From the NCBI RefSeq assembly GCF_024298825.1, contig NZ_CP101153.1, positions 1,860,001-1,924,000 on the forward strand: a DNA stretch of 64,000 nucleotides, in the 5' to 3' direction. Shown in pieces: positions 60,400 through 64,000 of the stretch. Within the stretch, counting starts at the first letter, position 1. Each line of letters begins with the position of its first letter. Position numbers and translations under genes: made by a program. A model generated the notes under the pieces. That model was not told the DNA's origin. It made no database searches and saw only the letters and a list, made by a program, of their open reading frames with translations. This stretch comes from Haloglomus salinum (lineage in GTDB: Archaea; Halobacteriota; Halobacteria; Halobacteriales; Haloarculaceae).

Positions 60400-60646
60400 A
60401 TATGGGGTTCGCTAATCGTCTTTCAGAAATGAAATCGTTCATCTCCGCCGAATTCGGCGGGAGTGAGGGTTCCCCACCTCGGTCCGGTGGAACGCTCGGC
60501 CGCCAGTCGGAGGGACAGACACAGACCGCCGAGTACCGACCCACCCAGTCGCAGCGGAATCCGTGCCCCCGCCGGACATGGGTGCACCTCCTGAGCGGCG
60601 GGCTCGGAACCTGACTCTATGCCGCCTCAATCTGAAGCCCGACTAC

Positions 60647-61096
60647 ATGTACGACCGCATTCTGCTTTCGACGGACGGGACAGTCGCGTCCGAACGGGCT
60701 GCGGCGCACGCACTCGAACTTGCGGCGACTCACGATGCTGTCCTCCACGTGCTCTACGTCGTCGACGAGGACGTCGTGACTGCCTACAGCGGGGACGAGT
60801 ACGTCGACGAAGCCGAAGGCCCGGAGCACGGACTGGAAAAGCACGGGGAGGAGACGCTTTCGGCACTCCGTCACCGGGCATCGGAGGCCGATGTCGATAT
60901 CGAGACGGCGATGCAGCACGGCCGCCCCGACGAGACGATCGTGCGGTACGGCGACGACCAGGAGGTGGACGTACTCGTGCTGGGAACCAAACGCCGACCG
61001 GAAGAGTACCGGACGCTTCTCGGGAGTGTCACCGACCGCGTCCTCCGATTGACCACCCGCCCTGCAATCGTCGTGAAGACAGAGGTCAAAGAGTAG
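60647..61096 (+). CDS. Universal stress protein (UspA family)
   Basis: A 149-aa Usp-fold protein. The N-terminal strand is YDRILLSTDGTVASERAAAHALELAATHDAVLHVLYVVDE. The C-terminal GTKRRPEEYRTLLGSVTDRVLRLTTRPAIVVK contains a degenerate form of the ATP-binding signature. The ATG at 60647 gives the usual start MYDRIL. These proteins bind nucleotide and are induced by stress. It faces the membrane-anchored regulator gene tail to tail. Confidence 0.88.
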   Translation: MYDRILLSTDGTVASERAAAHALELAATHDAVLHVLYVVDEDVVTAYSGDEYVDEAEGPEHGLEKHGEETLSALRHRASEADVDIETAMQHGRPDETIVRYGDDQEVDVLVLGTKRRPEEYRTLLGSVTDRVLRLTTRPAIVVKTEVKE

Positions 61097-61142
61097 CGAC
61101 AACCGGTCATCTTCAGCCCTGGTCGACAGGCAGGAGCGACGG

Positions 61143-61742
61143 CTAGCTCTGGCTCTGCTCCAGGTCGTCGCTCGGATAGATCCGGTAGGTCCGTCCCTGG
61201 CGCTCCCGGTACAGCAGGCCCCGCTTCTCGAGGCCACTGACCGTCTGGCTCACCTTGCTCTTCGAGAAGTCCGACCGATCCCTGAGTTCGACCTGCGTGA
61301 TACCGGGTGAGGAGAGGACCGGGTCGAGGATACGTCGTTCGTCCTCCGGCAACAGGTCCAGCACGCGGGCCCGAGGCTGGGCCTCTGGATTGCTGCCGTC
61401 GTTCGAGCGAGCGGTGTCACCTGATGTCTCAGCACTCCCCTGGGCAATTTGCTCCGATGCAGCACGCCGTTGCTGGTCGACTCCCCCCGTGCTGGTGAGC
61501 TCATCGCGAATCGCCAGATATCCACCGCCGACGAGGGTCGCGACGAGGAGGGTCCCGAGGACGTACCAGAGCGGATTCGTCCCGTGAACGGTCCCCATGG
61601 ACGTGCCCATCATCGACCCCATCTGCTCGAATGCCTGCTGTTGCTGGTAGGCGTCCCAGCTGAGTGCTCCGCCGACGAGAACGACTGCAGCGACGAGGAG
61701 ACCGACTACTGCATCGGCTCGCCGTCGATTCATCCACCCCAC
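61143..61742 (-). CDS. Membrane-anchored winged-helix regulator
   Basis: A 199-aa protein. Two hydrophobic segments (VGLLVAAVVLVGGALSW and YVLGTLLVATLVGGGYLAI) flank a Met-rich loop (MGSMMGTSMGT). The C-terminal 75 residues are a winged helix-turn-helix of MarR type: LLPEDERRILDPVLSSPGITQVELRDRSDFSKSKVSQTVSGLEKRGLLYRERQGR. The Met-rich loop between two membrane segments might sense metal at the surface. The regulator may control the permease and SHOCT genes beside it. Confidence 0.75.
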   Translation of the reverse strand: MGWMNRRRADAVVGLLVAAVVLVGGALSWDAYQQQQAFEQMGSMMGTSMGTVHGTNPLWYVLGTLLVATLVGGGYLAIRDELTSTGGVDQQRRAASEQIAQGSAETSGDTARSNDGSNPEAQPRARVLDLLPEDERRILDPVLSSPGITQVELRDRSDFSKSKVSQTVSGLEKRGLLYRERQGRTYRIYPSDDLEQSQS

Positions 61743-61865
61743 CTCGGCCTGTCGTGAGACTGGGTCATACCCGAGCGTTGACGAGACACCACCGTACCAG
61801 TTGTGATTGGCCGACGCAAGACTCGTGGGGGCCTGGCCCCGGTACCCGGTGTCGAGAGGTGGCGT

Positions 61866-63269
61866 TCAGTGATGGTCATGGCTCTGGGAGGCTCTATTTC
61901 CTGCGATTTCTGGGTGCTGGTGTGCGAATTCGGATGGGTGTTTCTCGAACGACTGTTTGCATCGGTCCGAACAGAAGTAGTACGTCTCGCCGTCGTGGGT
62001 GAGACTCGGCCCGCTATCATCGGTCCGCATCCCACAGACCGGGTCACGGTACTGGCCAGGTGCACCGAGTCCACGCCGATAGACGTAGAGGAGGAAGCCA
62101 GAGAACACGAACGCGATGAGGTTGAGGTAGAAGGTGTAGTTGAACTCGAAGTACGTCTGCTCGGATGCGGTCTCCCCGCGGGCGAGGTTCGGGACGATGC
62201 CGAGGGCGTTGAACAGTTCCTCCATGAGAAAGCCCGTGAAGGCCATGGTCACGAAGAAGATGCCGAGGATGTACAGCATCACATGCCAGCCGTAGTACTT
62301 CCGGTAGATGTTCAGGACGGGGATGGTGATGAGGTCGGCGTAGACGAACGCGATGACACCGGCGAAACTGATGCCACCGCCCCACAGCGCGACGGCGAAG
62401 GGAACGTTGCCCATGCTACCGACGAAGCTGATGACCGCGATTGCCACACCCATGACGGCGTTCTCTGCGCTCACCAACAGTCCATCACCCTGGAGGAACA
62501 GTGTGTTCCAGACCCACTGCGGGACGAAGACGATGACGAACCCCGAGATGAGAAAGCCCGCGACGACGTCCTTCCAGATCATCGACCACTCCTTGCGGTA
62601 CTGGTTCCCGACCTTGTACCAGCCGCCCCACGACAGGAGCTCGTCGCGCCACCCGCCGCTGCTGGCCACCTCCTGCTGGTAGGTCTCCATACACCCCTCC
62701 GAGCAGAACGTCACTGTCTCGCCGCCGTCGGTCGTCAGCGAGTACTCGTCCGTGCCTTCCATCCCGCAGGTCGGGTCCTCGCTGACACCCTGTGCCAGCT
62801 CGCGTTGATTCAGTTCCCGTCGGACCTCGTCGAAGCGGTTCTCGGGGAGGGTCAGATGGACGAGGAGTGCCATCACGGCGATGAGGATGACACCGCCGAG
62901 GAGTTCGGCGACGAGGAACTCCCACCCGAGCAGGATGAGTATCATCAGGCCGAGTTCGACGATGAGGTTCGTCGAGGCGAACATGAACGCGAGGACGTTC
63001 ACCGTGTGCGCACCCTTCTTGAACAGGCCTTTCCCGATTGCGACGGCCCCGAAGCTACAGCCACTACTCGCGGCGCCGAACACCGTCGCCTTCGTGAGGC
63101 CGCTCAGGTCCTCGGTTCCGAGGACCTGGGCCATCCGTTCCTTCGAGACGTAGACCTGGACGAGGCTCGTGATCACCAGCCCCATGATGATCGCCCAGGC
63201 TGCCGTCCAGAGGAAGCCGACACCGATCCGCAGCGACTCGAGGATTCCGTCGAGGAGGGCGGCCTGCAT
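61866..63269 (-). CDS. Permease (DUF318/ArsP type) with two YHS/TRASH-like motifs
   Basis: A 467-aa membrane protein with eight or more hydrophobic segments. GAASSGCSFGAVAIGKGLFKKG and FVGSMGNVPFAVALWGGGISFAG are hallmarks of the DUF318/ArsP permease family that exports arsenic or other compounds. Two metal-binding cysteine motifs are inserted: DPTCGME then FCSEGCMETY between the two halves, and DPVCGM then YFCSDRCKQSF near the His-rich C-terminus. These are TRASH/YHS-like motifs. Copper or other metal export is likely, but the substrate is not certain. Confidence 0.82.
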   Translation of the reverse strand: MQAALLDGILESLRIGVGFLWTAAWAIIMGLVITSLVQVYVSKERMAQVLGTEDLSGLTKATVFGAASSGCSFGAVAIGKGLFKKGAHTVNVLAFMFASTNLIVELGLMILILLGWEFLVAELLGGVILIAVMALLVHLTLPENRFDEVRRELNQRELAQGVSEDPTCGMEGTDEYSLTTDGGETVTFCSEGCMETYQQEVASSGGWRDELLSWGGWYKVGNQYRKEWSMIWKDVVAGFLISGFVIVFVPQWVWNTLFLQGDGLLVSAENAVMGVAIAVISFVGSMGNVPFAVALWGGGISFAGVIAFVYADLITIPVLNIYRKYYGWHVMLYILGIFFVTMAFTGFLMEELFNALGIVPNLARGETASEQTYFEFNYTFYLNLIAFVFSGFLLYVYRRGLGAPGQYRDPVCGMRTDDSGPSLTHDGETYYFCSDRCKQSFEKHPSEFAHQHPEIAGNRASQSHDHH

Positions 63270-63375
63270 GTCTAATCCATCACAGCCATCTGTTTTGCCA
63301 ATTGCTCTTACGAAACCGAGGCAGTAGGCGAGGATAGAATTTGCATCCGGAGGTGAAACCCCCCATCAGCTGTGG

Positions 63376-63870
63376 TTACCCGTTCTGGGTCCGGGTTCGG
63401 CCCGTTCGTTTCTGTGCGTCACTGGCTCCAGTTGGTGGGTGCTGCTCGTTCCTCCGACGGAACGGCCACGCGGATGTCAGCGTCGTACCGCTGTTCTCCC
63501 ACGAGATTCCCGTGTCGTGTTGGCAGAAACAGAACCCCGGCGTCTCCCCGGCGGTATCGACCGCGTCCCAGCTGCCCCCGGTGCCGAGGAACACCTGACC
63601 GGTGTCGGTGGAGTAGTACTCGGCGCCGTCCCTGGGTTCGTAGTCGCCGGTGGTCGCTTCCACGTCGCGGACCTCGATGTCGGTGTCGTACTGCTCGACG
63701 TTCTCGTCGGACGGCTGGTGCCAGTCCTGCTCGCCCTCGTTCAGGACGTTGCAGTCGTGGCTGGGTGTCTTGGGTGTGAGTCCGTCAGTCGTCGGCCGGC
63801 GCTGGTGACGGGTCCGTGGTATCGGCAGCTCCGGGCTCCCGCACCACCCGCTTGTCCGCGTGGCCGTCAC
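63376..63870 (-). pseudogene. Possible gene fragment with surface-protein-like repeats
   Basis: A minus-strand open frame of 164 codons whose first 35 overlap the preceding partial CDS and look non-coding. Its middle part (GEQDWHQPSDENVEQYDTDIEVRDVE, then YYSTDTGQVFLGTGGSWDAVD) reads like the start of a haloarchaeal or viral beta-helix surface protein. There is no good start codon in the middle and the C-terminus is basic. I read it as a decayed or truncated gene. The rest of 63270-63784 holds nothing I can name. Confidence 0.3.
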
Positions 63871-64000
63871 GGGTCCCCTTCACGGTGTAGGAGAACTCGT
63901 AGTCGCCGGTGCCGTCGAGGTCCGCGAACACCAGCCGCTCCGTGGACCGTTCGACGGCCGCAAGGCCGTTCGATTCGACCGCGTACGGTGTCGTCTGGAC
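63785..64000 (-). CDS. Partial CDS, C-terminal end of an unknown protein
   Basis: The last 71 residues of a minus-strand gene that enters the window from the right edge and stops at 63785. The segment has LVFADLDGTGDYEFSYTVKGTRDG and a Pro/Asp-rich tail. It looks like a beta-rich extracellular domain. The rest is outside the window, so no name is given. Confidence 0.6.
   Translation of the reverse strand, partial: VQTTPYAVESNGLAAVERSTERLVFADLDGTGDYEFSYTVKGTRDGHADKRVVREPGAADTTDPSPAPADD

Overview
The window comes from a halophilic archaeon. Proteins are acidic, most DNA is GC-rich, several genes look leaderless behind TATA-like boxes, and the families are haloarchaeal: HTH-10 (bacterio-opsin activator) regulators, halocyanin, PhiH1-type repressor, DUF7344, Orc1/Cdc6, PolB2 and an orphan TBP. 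No rRNA, tRNA or CRISPR array was found.

Region 1 (about 1-31 kb) is a dense antiviral/restriction island. It opens with a small operon holding a Cas4/RecB-like nuclease and two wHTH regulators, then a PhiH1-type repressor with a candidate operator. Next come two large SNF2 helicases, two C5-cytosine methyltransferases (one fused to a degenerate EndoIII-like domain), a Mig/MutY-like glycosylase, an unknown gene, an HNH endonuclease, an SNF2 remnant overlapping an AT-rich TBP gene, and a 1386-aa adenine methyltransferase with a nuclease motif. Divergent from that methyltransferase, across a perfect inverted repeat, is a tight operon: GHKL (MutL/MORC-type) ATPase, DrmA-like helicase, DrmB-like DUF1998 protein and DrmC-like PLD protein. 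The set resembles a DISARM locus carrying the hallmark genes of both class 1 (drmD, drmMI) and class 2 (drmMII), plus a GHKL ATPase and a base-excision module. This is the best candidate for an undescribed system.

Region 2 (about 31-42.6 kb) is accessory DNA with a replication module: Orc1/Cdc6 flanked by TTCGGAA repeats, a RecA-like ATPase, a small protein and a PolB2 with a degenerate catalytic motif. It also holds a candidate structured ncRNA, three stand-alone PD-(D/E)XK-type proteins (one with a C-terminal PUA/EVE-like region), a pentapeptide-repeat potassium channel and small unknown genes. Related short repeats lie near both ends of the region (30.95 and 42.46 kb).

Region 3 (42.6-64 kb) looks like ordinary chromosome: PhoD phosphatase, membrane proteins, SCP2 protein, MFS carrier, enolase-superfamily enzyme, YcaC-like hydrolase, DsrE protein, LtrA, two VOC proteins, CoA-binding protein, metallo-beta-lactamase hydrolase and two HTH-10 regulators. 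It ends in a metal/redox cluster: halocyanin-SHOCT fusion, thioredoxin, SHOCT and His/Met-rich secreted proteins, UspA, membrane-anchored HTH and a permease with two YHS/TRASH motifs. A short hairpin array near 46.3 kb resembles an IS200/IS605 right end without its genes.
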